Part shown: positions 1 to 13,482 of the stretch, in pieces
Position numbering within the stretch: the stretch's first letter is position 1
How the letters are laid out: every line of letters starts with the position of its first letter
Assembly: GCA_023974075.1 (NCBI GenBank)
Contig: CM043785.1
Location: 26,515,025-26,579,024 of the forward strand
Origin: Chaenocephalus aceratus
Lineage: Eukaryota > Chordata > Actinopteri > Perciformes > Channichthyidae
Direction: 5' to 3'
Length of the DNA: 64,000 nt
Made by a program: the position numbers and the translations under genes
Notes under the pieces: model-generated
The model's database searches: none
What the model saw: the letters and a program-made list of their open reading frames with translations, nothing else
What the model was told of the DNA's origin: nothing

Positions 1-16
1 ACACACACACACACAC
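1..16. repeat. (AC)n microsatellite, cut by window edge
   Basis: Eight AC units open the window, so the true length is unknown. Confidence 0.9.
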
Positions 17-902
17 TTTTCCTCTTTGAGTTCCTTTTGTTCCCTTCTTCCTTGCCCTCCCTATTTCGCTCTAACTTTGTGTACCAGGGGAATAACATGC
101 TTCAGAGCGTTCAGATGGAGACAGAGAGTGTAACTCCAATCACAACGGCACCCGACCTTTTAAGTAAACACAACTGCAACGTTATCACACACATACATCA
201 ACACACACCACCTTGCAAAGTCACACGGTCAAATGTACAAACATACACACATACACACAAGCAAAGATAGTGAGTTTTGTGTGGGAAAAGTACCAGTAAG
301 CCTGAACAAATTAAAACACATTTTAAAAATCTGGAGTGCATGGCTGATGCAGGTACAGATGGGAAAAGATGAAACAAGCTGTCAGAGAAGAAAACCTGCA
401 GCAGATTAGATGAGAAAGACAGGAGAGACGGAGCAAAGCAAACAGGAAAAGAGAAAAGGCTTGCTAGAGAGGAGAATATAAAGAGACACAAAATAAGGTA
501 AACACTCTTAGCCAGGCTGACCAATGTAAGTAGACAGAAACATGGAGAAGCACTGAAATAGAGATAATGGCGATAGAAAAATGGGCATTAAAGCAGACAG
601 CACACAGAGCAGAGTGACAGACTGACAGAGGGATAAACCGATAGAGACACAGTGAAGGGGTTAGTTTGCTAAATGAGTCTGCTTGATAATTGTGTTCTGT
701 GACAGCTGACAGTAGCGCCACTTAATTAAAGCCAAGCAGGAAATGCCTATTTATAGAGGCTCTATCCCATCAGCACTAAATGACATGGTGTTTTATTTCA
801 CTGCAACAACTGGCCGCAAAACGCTGACTTTATTTAATTCGATAAGTGTGTGTTTGGAGGGGAGGAGGGTGGTGTGCATGTGTGTGCTTCAGTGTGTGTA
901 TC

Positions 903-906
<4 letters not shown>
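17..906. other. unassigned non-coding DNA
   Basis: This stretch has scattered imperfect CA-rich sequence (about 185-265) and purine-rich DNA. I see no conserved protein, RNA gene or element terminus. Confidence 0.5.

Positions 907-973
<67 letters not shown>
907..973. repeat. (TG)n microsatellite
   Basis: About 33 uninterrupted TG units, flanked by degenerate TG-rich sequence (846-906 and 1030-1064). Open frames across it translate only to alternating Cys-Val or His-Thr and are artefacts. Confidence 0.95.
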
Positions 974-976
<3 letters not shown>

Positions 977-1914
977 GGTGGGGGGAGCCAAAGGGAGGAG
1001 TCTGTCCGTGTCTGTTTGCCATCTCGTCTGTACTGTGTGTGTGGGTGTGTTCATGTGTGTGTAGAAAAGATAAATATAAAGACATAAATCAGATTTATTA
1101 TATAAAATGTGCCCCAGGCAAGTGAAAGCAAGCACTATATCCACTTAACACATACACGCAGATTTACACACTCCTACAAAGCACATGCGCAAGTTCACAC
1201 GCACACCTACACACACACTGAAAAGCAGTGACACACAGTCATGTCCCTCGACAATGCACAGTTTGACAGCATTCTGTCTGACAATTTGAAATGTCAGCCC
1301 CAAGTGTTCGTCCAAGTGTGCAGATGGATGTTTGCGTGAGAGTGTGAGGCTGAAGAGCCACCATTTCCTGGATGTCAGCTAAACAAACCACTCACAGTCA
1401 AATCCGGTTGAATCTTTGTTTGACTTACCATGAACTCGATTGGCCTTGAAGTGAGAGACCAAAACAATGGAAGATTGGAGTTAACCCATAGACTGTATGA
1501 GACAACAAAAAACAGAACAGGCCTCCAGGCCCAAGGATGCACTTAAAGCACTTTGCTAGATTTCTGGGTAACTTTAGGAGACATGCATTAAAAAAATATA
1601 ACTCCTATGGCAAGTTGAGCTTTAATGCACTGTGGTGATGCTTGTTTCAATAATGTTTTATTACAATTTAAGAATAGGGCTGTCATTTCAATAGAGGCGG
1701 ATTTGTGATTCCTCTCAGACATTTAACTTACTCTGTTTCCAAAGACAGTGGTGGGTAAAGTGGAACAAGGCCGTTTTGTGCTTTTTATAATCAAGTAATG
1801 ATGGCAATTAAAATTATTTTGAGGCATTATGACTGGATAGGCTATGAAAACCTTTATAATGTTATGATTTTTAAAACATTCACTATCATATTGCTCAACA
1901 TTGAAGTCAACAGT
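974..1914. other. unassigned non-coding DNA
   Basis: The stretch holds imperfect CA-rich patches near 1150-1215 and nothing else I recognise. Confidence 0.45.
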
Positions 1915-2392
1915 AGCCGCTTTCACACCAAGTACTTTGCTGTACTTAGTGCCGGCACTTAATGCCTGGCACTTAGTACCCACATGGAACTAAGTACAGA
2001 TCGCGTTCACACCGGAATAAGTTCCCTGAGGGAAGATTACGCAAATGAAGCCGCTGACGTCACTTCGTCTTCTTCTGCTTTGGGTTTACTGGTAGGCCGC
2101 AAACAACTTCACGGCGTATACTGCCACCCGAGGTCCCCGGCCAGAAGTCCCCGGAGTTGGGACTGGCTACTACTTCTACTGAAGCCTTCCGAGTAAATCG
2201 CCAGAATGCCGACACCTCCTCACTACAAATGGGGGTAAAAGTTCTCGGCACTAAGTACTCTTTTTGGTGTGAATGCAAAATAAGAGGTACTAATGGAACT
2301 AAACAGGAAAAGTACGGGGAAAAGTACTCGCCTAGTCATGCAAGTTGGCTGGATAGTTGGCACAGGTGCAGCCGGTTCATGTGAAAGAGGCT
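1915..2392. mobile_element. short MITE with CTTTCACA-type inverted ends
   Basis: The left end reads AGCCGCTTTCACA and the right end, reverse-complemented, reads AGCCTCTTTCACA, giving 13-bp terminal inverted repeats around 478 bp. The interior has secondary mirrored motifs: GTTCACACC near 2005 faces GGTGTGAAT near 2266, and AAGTACT/AGTACTT is repeated at both sides. It is GC-richer than its flanks and has no credible coding frame. The layout is typical of non-autonomous DNA transposons in fish. I could not fix a target duplication, so the superfamily is open (PIF/Harbinger or hAT are possible). Confidence 0.65.
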
Positions 2393-3088
2393 GCAAAGAA
2401 AAGGCATTAAGCAACACTGTGACCTTGATTATCTGTCTAGAAGCAGGTGGAGATGGGTTGATATAAATATGTGAGGGGGAATGGGGAATAATGAACAGGT
2501 GAAGAGGTGAACGTAAGAGTCAAGTGACTTGGACCGGTGGGAAAGTCTGAGGGCATCTGCTAGATGTAAAATAGAGAATGGCAGGTCTGGAGGGTTCCTA
2601 AATGCATTGGACTAAGAAGCAGCTGTTACAGCTAACAGGGGGGCATACAACATGAAGAAAAAACATAGACAGCCAAAGTAGGTTGACAAAAGTTGTCACA
2701 ATTGAACTTAAAAGGGGCTACAGTATACGGTCATTTCCAAATCTAACTTCTGTCCATTGAGATATTGCATAATACCCTCATGGTCAGGGGATGACTAAAG
2801 TCAGGATGTATCATCTGTGGACCATAAAGGTGAAAAATGTCATTGCGCAGAGGTGTATATGGTGTATATATATTGCACGGCATGCAACAATTATGTTTCA
2901 ATATTTACTTTGCTGTTGTGGTCATTGTTTGGTATATATATATGGTACTTTGTGACGGACAAACACATTTAGAAAATAACTAAAAAAATAAAAGTGAAAT
3001 ATTCAATCAACCCTTATTCTTACTGTACACTTAGGGGAACTCAAACACTGGGATTCTGTCAATGAGAACAGGCGATTAACACTAATTA
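2393..3088. other. unassigned non-coding DNA
   Basis: AT-rich sequence with a few TATA runs near 2860-2945. No element ends or coding signal recognised. Confidence 0.4.
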
Positions 3089-3152
3089 ATAACATCATTA
3101 CTGAATTTCCCCACAGGGATTAATAAAGGTCCATCTTATCTTATCTTATCTG
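3089..3152 (+). mobile_element. LINE 3' end fragment with TTATC tail
   Basis: The stretch runs from a TTTCCCCACAGGGATTAATAAAG-like segment into three tandem TTATC units. This is the usual 3' terminus of L2/CR1-group LINEs, or of SINEs sharing that tail, in fish. Only the last tens of bases are recognisable, so it is probably a strongly 5'-truncated copy. Confidence 0.55.
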
Positions 3153-4660
3153 AAACTTCTGTAATGTGAATGTCATTTTCCATCATAGATTTGGTGAACA
3201 TTCTTTAATTGGGCTATCATTTGTGATTGTTAATTCAGGTGTGCCACCACAGATTGAGTAAAATGCACACGGGAAGGCACAATGTAGTGTTGCTCGAGCA
3301 CTTTGACCATACGCTTTTATTCTGTGTAGTATACAATTGAGAGTGCATGTCTGCGGCGATAAACACTTCTAAGCATTAGTTATTAAATTGGCATGTGTGG
3401 ATCTGCTGTGAGACGCTGCTTGAGCTCACATTTTTGTTTTGCTCCACTAATTGACACATGTGGTTGATATGGGCGTAAATTAAATGTTTCTGTCCCCCAC
3501 AGATCTGCTCAACAAGAGTTGTGCAGAATACAGTTTTACACAAATCATTCTCATTAAAACTTGATTATCCCGCCCCACAGAACTTCTCTTCTCTTGTGTG
3601 TAGATATGCCTGATGTTATGACGAACAATCTATAGTGAATTTGTACTGCATTCATGTCCGGCTTATCAGAAGAAAAAAATGTCATGGCTCACCTGATCCG
3701 TTTGCTTTCCTCTTTGTTGTCATTTAATAATATAAACAGCTATCAATGTGTTGATTAAATGAAATGAGAAATTAAATACACATCTTCTTTAATGTAATGT
3801 GTTTTTTCCATATTACGAAGCTCATAAACACACTGAAGTTAGAAAAACGACTTCCCAACTCTGGAAATGGGACCATCAGAGGAGCATGTGGATGCAACAT
3901 TAACCTGCCTCGCTGCCTGTCCGTCTTGAGTTTGATTAGATCGCTGCTCACTCGTTCATTCAGTGCCATTCAGTCTCTGTATGTAGCTTGCATCGTTTTA
4001 ACAAACTGTACCACCATAGCAGGGAGTAAGCAGTGCCCTAGTTAACAGTGAGAAGGTGAGTGGGAAAAGTCAGAGAATCTTGATCACTCGATACGCAAGT
4101 CAGGCTAACCGTAATGTACTGGACACTAAAAATATGTTTCCTTCATTTTTACACATCAATTTAAAAATGATTGAATTGTCTTTCTCTTAACTTGTGGGCC
4201 AACCTTGAAACATTCGGATGTTCTTGAATTCTAAAACTATTAATTGTTTAAGCCGACACTGAACTGAATGTCTCCGTAGGTATCTTTTCAAAAAAATGTC
4301 AAAGGTAACAATCAGAAATTATTCCCCATCTGCTGATTCTTCGCCTCCTTTCATTCAATACTGAATAGAATATTCCAGCCATTTATCCTTACATTGGCGT
4401 TATATCAGCATATCAAATCTGGACGTCTCATTCCCTTTATCCATGCCCGTTATTTCAGCTGCCAAAACATGTATTGTTACATGAAATACTGAGTCTGCAT
4501 GCTGTGTGTTAGAATAATTGGAGCCATGTCAAAATAGCTGTAGTTTTAAGTATAAATAGGCCTAAAAGTTAAACTTGTGTCTCATTCACCTTAAAAAGAG
4601 GTATCAAGGATAAATTCTGTGGTTTTCTTCATCCTGCTTGGAGGCCTATGTATCAATATT
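3153..4660. other. unassigned non-coding DNA
   Basis: AT-rich sequence without recognisable genes, RNA or terminal repeats. Confidence 0.4.
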
Positions 4661-4661
4661 T

Positions 4662-5094
4662 TCTCGGACAGGCACTGGATCGCGGATACAAGCGGCCGAG
4701 ATGGGTTTTCTCCGCCGGGTGGCTGGTGTCTCCCTTAGGGACAAGGTGAGAAGTTCGGTCATCAGGGAGGGACTCGGAGTTGAGCCGCTCCTCCTTCGCG
4801 TCGAAAGGAGCCAGTTGAGGTGGTTCGGGCACCTAGTTAGGATGCCACCTGGGCGCCTCCCTAGGGAGGTGTTCCAGGCACGTCCAGCTGGGAAGAGACC
4901 AAGGGGTAGACCTAGGACCAGGTGGAGGGATTATATCTCTTCGCTGGCCTGGGAGCACCTTGGGATCCCCCAGTCAGAGCTGGTTGATGTCGCCAGGGAA
5001 AAGAAAGTTTGGGGCTCTCTGCTGGAACTGCTGGAACTGCTACCCCCCGCGACCCGACCACGGATAAGCGGGAGAAGATGGATGGATGGATGGA
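4662..5094 (+). mobile_element. 5'-truncated RTE-clade LINE (Rex3-like) 3' end
   Basis: The forward frame encodes the C-terminal tail of an RTE-type reverse transcriptase: MGFLRRVAGVSLRDKVRSS, then RSQLRWFGHLVRMPPGR, then the basic RPRGRPRTRWRDYI and a WE-rich end. These motifs are conserved in this LINE family of fishes. The frame stays open past the usual PPATRP terminus, into the tail. The 3' end is a short run of GATG units (about 5077-5094), the tail type I associate with Rex3-family elements. The catalytic reverse transcriptase and endonuclease domains are missing, as expected for a 5'-truncated insertion. Clade is confident; the Rex3 label is from memory. Confidence 0.85.
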
Positions 5095-5716
5095 GGTACT
5101 GGAAAGCTCCTTTAGGGACCGACAGCACTGTTGGCACATGAAGAACAGGACACAAAACCAGACCAGAAAACATAAAGGCCAGCTGGTTTCATCCGTTCTA
5201 AAAGTGAATCCTCTTGAGCTTGGTTGACTTTCTACTTCTCCAGAATATTTCTGTCTGTGGATGTCCCAATCCAGCACATGACTTTTGACTAGTTTTGAGT
5301 GTTGAATATTAAGACAACTTATAAGGCAACATGTTCCACCCAGATGAACAGCGGTTTCTAAATGTTGCTTGATCTGTCCGGCAATCTATACCCTATCCTC
5401 AAATAATAACTTTCAAATGAAAGCATTACAAGTAAGTGCTTGACTGTTAAAATTGGTTTCTGATTAACGAGTCATCAAATAATTGACTGGATTTCTCTTT
5501 CCACGTGCACTTGTAATTTCATTTCTTTCTCTTGATGGATAAACACAGTCAGGATTTTTGGGCTAAATCTGACAAACGTATATGTTAGGAGTTGAACCAC
5601 AAGAAGCAGATTGCAAGGCTACTTCAAACATGTCATCCAGTGGAGTTTAGAAATCTATATTGCAGCATCTATTTCCCCTCTATCCTGTAAGCTCTTGCTA
5701 CTCCCATGTCACAGGT
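5095..5716. other. unassigned non-coding DNA
   Basis: AT-rich sequence between the LINE tail and foldback element A. Nothing recognised. Confidence 0.4.
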
Positions 5717-6782
5717 AGAGCTCAGCCTGTCCTCCTCCAAAAAACGACCAAATAGGTCGATTATTCAGCAGCTTATTACGACCTATAGTCACATTTTAAA
5801 GTTTAGCACCTCTAGTGGTCGTGTAAGAAATAACATGCTCCCGTTGACGCTCCGGAGGGTCGTATATTCACAAATAACCCACTCTGGAAAATCCTAAATT
5901 GTAGAATAGTTTGACCATTAAAATGCTTTTTGATTAGATTTATAGCGAGAGGTGTATATTGTACTTTTAGAATCCAGGTCCAGTCGATGTGTAGGATCTA
6001 TAGTTTGATAGATATTACGAAGATGATTTGAGGTCTCGCCAGGAGAACGTAATTGCAAAGTCAGCGTCAACCCTCACGGGGTGAAAACAGTATTTCCGGT
6101 CTCGAAGTTTTCATAATAAAACCGGAAGTATTCCCCACACTGTCAAATTATTACACAGTGATATCTGCCGTACTCATCCACTAAAAAACATCAGTTTATC
6201 CTTGTTAATTACACAACATTGATTGGTTTAAATTGTGTACAATGCTTTTGTCTTTTTAACCTTCGACTCGGAGGAACAAATAGTTTTTTCGGAGTTTAGG
6301 ATGGCCGAAGACACTACACTACCCATAATCCTCAGCTATTGTTTGGGACTACAACATCCGCTTTGCTTGACAAACCCTGTGATTAGTCCTCAAGCTCCGT
6401 GATTGGATGTTGGAGTGGCAGTGCGCCAAGATTACGCCAAGCGTCAAGCAGCTCTTTGAAATGGAATGAAACCACGGCAGACTATCCAAAACTGGACTCG
6501 GACGGGTCCAGCCCAGCCCTCCCCCAGAACTACACATGCTGGCTATTGTGTGTTTCACAACATGTCCTATGGCACGTCTGTACTGGGAATTATAGTTTTA
6601 AAAGACGTTTTTGTATTTCCCACAATTAGAAGTTGCCAGTATTAAACTGTGTACATCCCTGGAGGTTTAGGGGATACGAAACACATTGGTGTTATCACAT
6701 TTAAAACATATAATTAATACATGGTTGAAAATTGCTTGTGTCCATAATGGGCAGCATTAATATAAACCCACATGACAGCTAA

Positions 6783-6990
6783 GGTCAGAAGAGCTTTATT
6801 TAACAGCTGGTCTTATGTCTGTGACCCCTCTTGTTGTTAATTGATAAGCCTGAAATATGCACTTGTCAAGGTTCAGAGGCAAATGTTGCAAATATGGCAG
6901 TAACCATCGATCATCTTAAGATAAGATATACTTTATTGATCCCAAGTTGGGAAATGTTTTTGTTACAGCAGCATGTACAACATGCCATTT
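6783..6990 (-). mobile_element. LINE/SINE tail insertion within element A
   Basis: Element B runs straight from the ACATGACAGCT segment to ATTGTTACTTTG, but element A carries about 200 extra bases here. The insert contains GATAAGATATACTTTATTGATC near 6922, the reverse complement of a typical fish LINE 3' end ending in TTATC. Boundaries come from comparing A with B and are approximate. Confidence 0.55.
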
Positions 6991-7658
6991 ATTGTTACTT
7001 TGTAATTTTACTCCACTACAATTCAGAGGTTAACCTGGTTAATTTTACTCCACTAGATTTATTTTAGTTACTTTGCAGATTTTGATTAATGATGTGAAAT
7101 ATATACAACCCTTAAAGCAGACTTTAGTTACACCTGAGTACAATTCAGGGAAGGTGATTGTCAAGTACCAAAATAAACTATGCAAAATATTAGACGTTAA
7201 GTCATTTGTCAGGCTTCATATTTATCTGTAGATACCCCCAAAGTTTTTTTTTCTTATTCAAAAGAAGACCTTAAAGTATTCTTTAATGTTTAAATAAAGC
7301 CTTATTAGTTTGTCTGTTTTGCACATCCTTCTATTCATATCTTTGGACGTCCGGCACTAAACTGTTTTATTGTAGAGATCACTACAGTATCTTCTTGATA
7401 TTTTCTATTCTATATTTCTATCATTGACCTTCTACTTTCCCCCTATTTTGTATGTAGGCTACTCTTATTTAAATGTTTTCATCAAATATAACATATTCAA
7501 CAACACACAATTCAATAACGTGCTTTAACCACTAGGCGGTGCGGGTTAAAAAACTGTCAAGTTTACAGTGTTAACACAATAAATTATACTTTCCAGTATA
7601 ATTTCCAGTTTATTTTATGATGGATTTATTTGTATTATTAGTGTAGGACACTTATGTA

Positions 7659-9244
7659 CAGTATTTTGTCAGCCACCAATTGTGCAAGTTATCCCACTTA
7701 AAAAGATGAGAGAGGCCTGTAATATTCAATCCTAGGTATACCTCAACTATGAGAGACAAAATGAGAAAAAAAAATCCAGAAAATCACATGTCTGATTTTT
7801 AAAGAATTTATTTGCAAATTATGGTGGAAAATAAGTGTTTGGTCAATAACAAAAGTTCATCTCAATACTTTGTTATATACCCTTTGTTGGCAATGACAGA
7901 GGTCAAACGTTTTCTGTAAGTCTTCACAAGGTTTTCACACACTGTTGCTGGTATTTTGGCCCATTCCTCCATGCAGATCTCCTCTAGAGCAGTGATGTTT
8001 TGGGGCTGTCGCTGGGCAACACGGACTTTCAACTCCGTCCAAAGATTTTCTATGGGGTTGAGATCTGGAGACTGGCTAGGCCACTCCAGGACCTTGAAAT
8101 TCTTCTTACGAAGCCACTCCTTCGTTGCCCGGGCGGTGTGTTTGGGATCTTTGTCATGCTGAAAGACACGTTTCATCTTCAATGCCTTTGCTGATGGAAG
8201 GAGGTTGTCACTCAAAATCTCACGATACATGGCCCCATTCATTCTTTCCTTTACACGGATCAGTCGTCCTGGTGCCTTTGCAGAAAAACAGCCCCAAAGC
8301 ATGATGTTTCCACCCCCATGTTTCACAGTAGGTATGGTGTTCTTTGGATGCAATCAGCATTCTTTCTCCTCCAAACACGTCTAGTTCAGTTTTTACCAAA
8401 AAGTTCTATTTTGGTTTCATCTGACCATATGACATTCTCCCAATCCTCTTCTGGATCATCTAAATGCTCTCTAGCAAACTTCAGACGGGCCTGGACATGT
8501 ACTGGCTTAAGCAGGGGGACACGTCTGGCACTGCAGGATTTGAGTCCCTGGTGGCGTAGTGTGTTACTGATGGTAGCCTTTGTTACTTTGGTCCCAGCTC
8601 TCTGCAGGTCATTGACTAGGTCCCCCCGTGTGGTTCTGGGATTTTTGCTCACCGTTCTTGTGATCATTTTGACCCCACGGGGTGAGATCTTGCGTGGAGC
8701 CCCATATCGAGGGAGATTATCAGTGGTCTTGTATGTCTTCCATTTTCTAATAATTGCTCCCACAGTTGATTTCTTCACACCAAGCTGCTTACCTATTGCA
8801 GATTCAGTCTTCCCAGCCTGTTGCAGGTCTACAATTTTGTTTCTGGTGTCCTTTTGACAGCTCTTTGGTCTTGGCCATAGTGGAGTTTGGAGTGTGACTG
8901 TTTGAGGTTGTGGACAGGTGTCTTTTATACTGATAACGAGTTCAAACAGGTGCCATTAATACAGTGAACGAGTGGAGGACAGAGGAGGCTCTTAAAGAAG
9001 AAGTTACAGGTCTGTGAGAGCCAGAAATCTTGTTTGTTTGTAGGTGACCAAATACTTATTTTACCGAGGAATTTACCAATTAATTAATTAAAAAACCTAC
9101 AATGTGATTTCCTGGATTCTTTCCCCCCATTCTGTCTCTCATAGTTGAAGTGTACCTAGGATAAAAATTACAGGCCTCTCTCATCTTTTTAAGTGGGAGA
9201 ACTTGCACAATTGGTGGCTGACTAAACACTTTTTTGCCCCACTG
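7659..9244 (-). mobile_element. Tc1/mariner transposon (about 1.6 kb)
   Basis: The element is flanked by TA at 7657-7658 and 9245-9246. The right end reads, on the minus strand, CAGTGGGGCAAAAAAGTGTT and continues TCAGCCACCAATTGTGCAAG. The left end matches from TCAGCCACCAATTGTG onward, but its outermost part is shortened to CAGTATTTTG, so the left inverted repeat is partly deleted. Extended similarity of the two ends covers roughly 200 bp (AGATGAGAGAGGCCTGTAAT, TATGAGAGACA). It encodes one broken transposase on the minus strand and sits in the core of element A, so it is the younger insertion. Confidence 0.93.
7862..8878 (-). pseudogene. Tc1-type DD34E transposase, disabled
   Basis: Transposase that would bind the inverted repeats and cut and paste the element at TA sites. 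The start codon at 8878 is followed by MAKTKELSK, then a frameshift within the first ten codons or so. The N-terminal helix-turn-helix region resumes with [16 protein letters not shown], and a second DNA-binding part includes [17 protein letters not shown]. The first catalytic Asp lies in [13 protein letters not shown], the second in [12 protein letters not shown] and the Glu in [11 protein letters not shown], with DD34E spacing. A stop follows FGKN near 8386, with a second frameshift just after it, before the [14 protein letters not shown] segment. With at least three lesions the copy cannot make transposase. The family is certain; the exact subfamily was not determined. Confidence 0.93.
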
Positions 9245-10407
9245 TATGTATAACAAGATGTGTAGTTTTATTCATGTTTTCACATAATTTTACAGGATAT
9301 TGCTATATTATTTCACATATTGTAGTTCTACACATTAATATCTGATTTGTAAAACATCATAGACAGAAAGGTATATCCGTAATTTAATGCTAAGCTATTG
9401 CAATTCTGATTCCATAGATGTGTCTCCCATCAACCAAAACCCCTGACTATTCTCTCAACTCAGTATTTACATTATTTAATTAAAAGAAAATCTGTGATAT
9501 CTTTAAAAACTACAAGTCCCTTTCTATCAGCTGTGCACCGTTATGGTGTAAATATAACCTATCTACCAATTGGATCAAATATAAAAGTCAGCCGAATTAG
9601 TGTTGATACTGCAAGGAGACGTATTTTGTGAAGAGAAATTGAAGATGTTGTTTAATTGCTGATATTTATGATCCACGTCACATATTCTGTTTCGGCGGCA
9701 TTTCTTCCAGTTTGTCCAAAGGTCTTCTAATCAGGGCTCTATAAATAAAGAACTACGGCAGATGTGTAATATGTAATGCAGCCGAACCGTGTATTACAAT
9801 GCCGTTATGTGATGACTTTCAAAGAGAAACGCAAGCACACTCGGAATAAAGTATTATTATTATTTTTTTTTTATATTTCGGATTTCACATCGCATAAACA
9901 CCATATCCCAACCTGCATTGCGGCTAAAACATCCAATCACCGTGCTTCAACGATAGCTGAGGATTATGGGTAGTTCGATGTTTTAGCCTATAAAAACCTC
10001 TGAAAAAAGAAATGTGTCTCTCAGAATCGAAAGGGAAAAACCTATGGGAAAAACAAAAAAGCAGTGTACACAATTTAGGGTTGACGCTAACTTTACATGG
10101 ACGCTGCCGTCAATAGAAATGAATAGGGGGAAAGAGGTAGTAAATAAACGTTCTCCTGGCGAGACTTCAAATCATCTTTGTAATATCTATCAAACTATAG
10201 ATCCTACACATCGACTGGACCTGGATTTTAAAAGTACAACATACACTTCTCGCTAGAAATCTAATGGCCATCTAATGGCATTTTAATGGCCAAACTATCC
10301 TACAATTTAGGATTTTCCAGAGAGGGTTATTTGTGAATATACGACCCTCTGTAGCGTTTGCAGTCAACGGGAGCACTAGAGGTCGAAAACTTTAAAACGT
10401 GATTATA

Positions 10408-10509
10408 GGTCGTAATAAGCGCTTGAACAATCGATCTATTTGGTCGTAATAAGTGCTTGAACAATCAACCTATTTGGTCGTAATAAATGCTTTAACAATC
10501 AACCTATTT
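10408..10509. repeat. 34-bp tandem subterminal repeat, 3 copies
   Basis: Three adjacent 34-bp units each begin GGTCGTAATAA and end CTATTT (10408-10441, 10442-10475, 10476-10509), differing at a few positions. The left end of element A has only one or a partial copy (about 5745-5785), so the right terminus has been expanded. Confidence 0.85.
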
Positions 10510-10547
10510 GGTTGTATGAGTTGGAGGACTTGTTGGTAGAGCTTGAT

Positions 10548-13458
<2,911 letters not shown>

Positions 13459-13482
13459 GTGTGTGTGTGTGTGTGTGTGTGT
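13459..13482. repeat. (GT)n microsatellite, short
   Basis: Twelve GT units. Confidence 0.9.

Larger units (their letters stand above)
5717..10547. mobile_element. foldback DNA element A with long inverted repeats, carrying a Tc1 insertion
   Basis: About 5735-6290 on the left is matched in inverted orientation by about 9976-10515 on the right. Matching landmarks include ACGACCAAATAGGT, CACTAGAGGT-type segments, GGTCCAGTCGATGTGTAGGA, and the 'regulated' block with TCTCGCCAGGAGAACGT. Weaker matching (AGCTC...GTCCTCC) carries the ends out to about 5717 and 10547. After removing the Tc1 copy (7659-9244) and a roughly 200-bp insertion near 6783-6990, about 3 kb remains. No open frame looks like a transposase, so this is a non-autonomous copy. 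The core (about 6293-7550 and 9247-9975) is shared with element B at 45191-46930. Target duplications were not resolved. Confidence 0.75.

Noticed and set aside
907..973. CRISPR array or other spaced-repeat immunity locus
   Set aside because: All arrays in the window are simple dinucleotide or short tandem repeats without unique spacers, and the genome is eukaryotic.
830..1144. Long open frames of His-Thr or Cys-Val repeats here and over other CA/GT tracts (11521-11837, 24194-24512, 25494-25894, 52598-53188)
   Set aside because: They are translations of dinucleotide microsatellites, open in several frames on both strands, with no conserved flanking domain.
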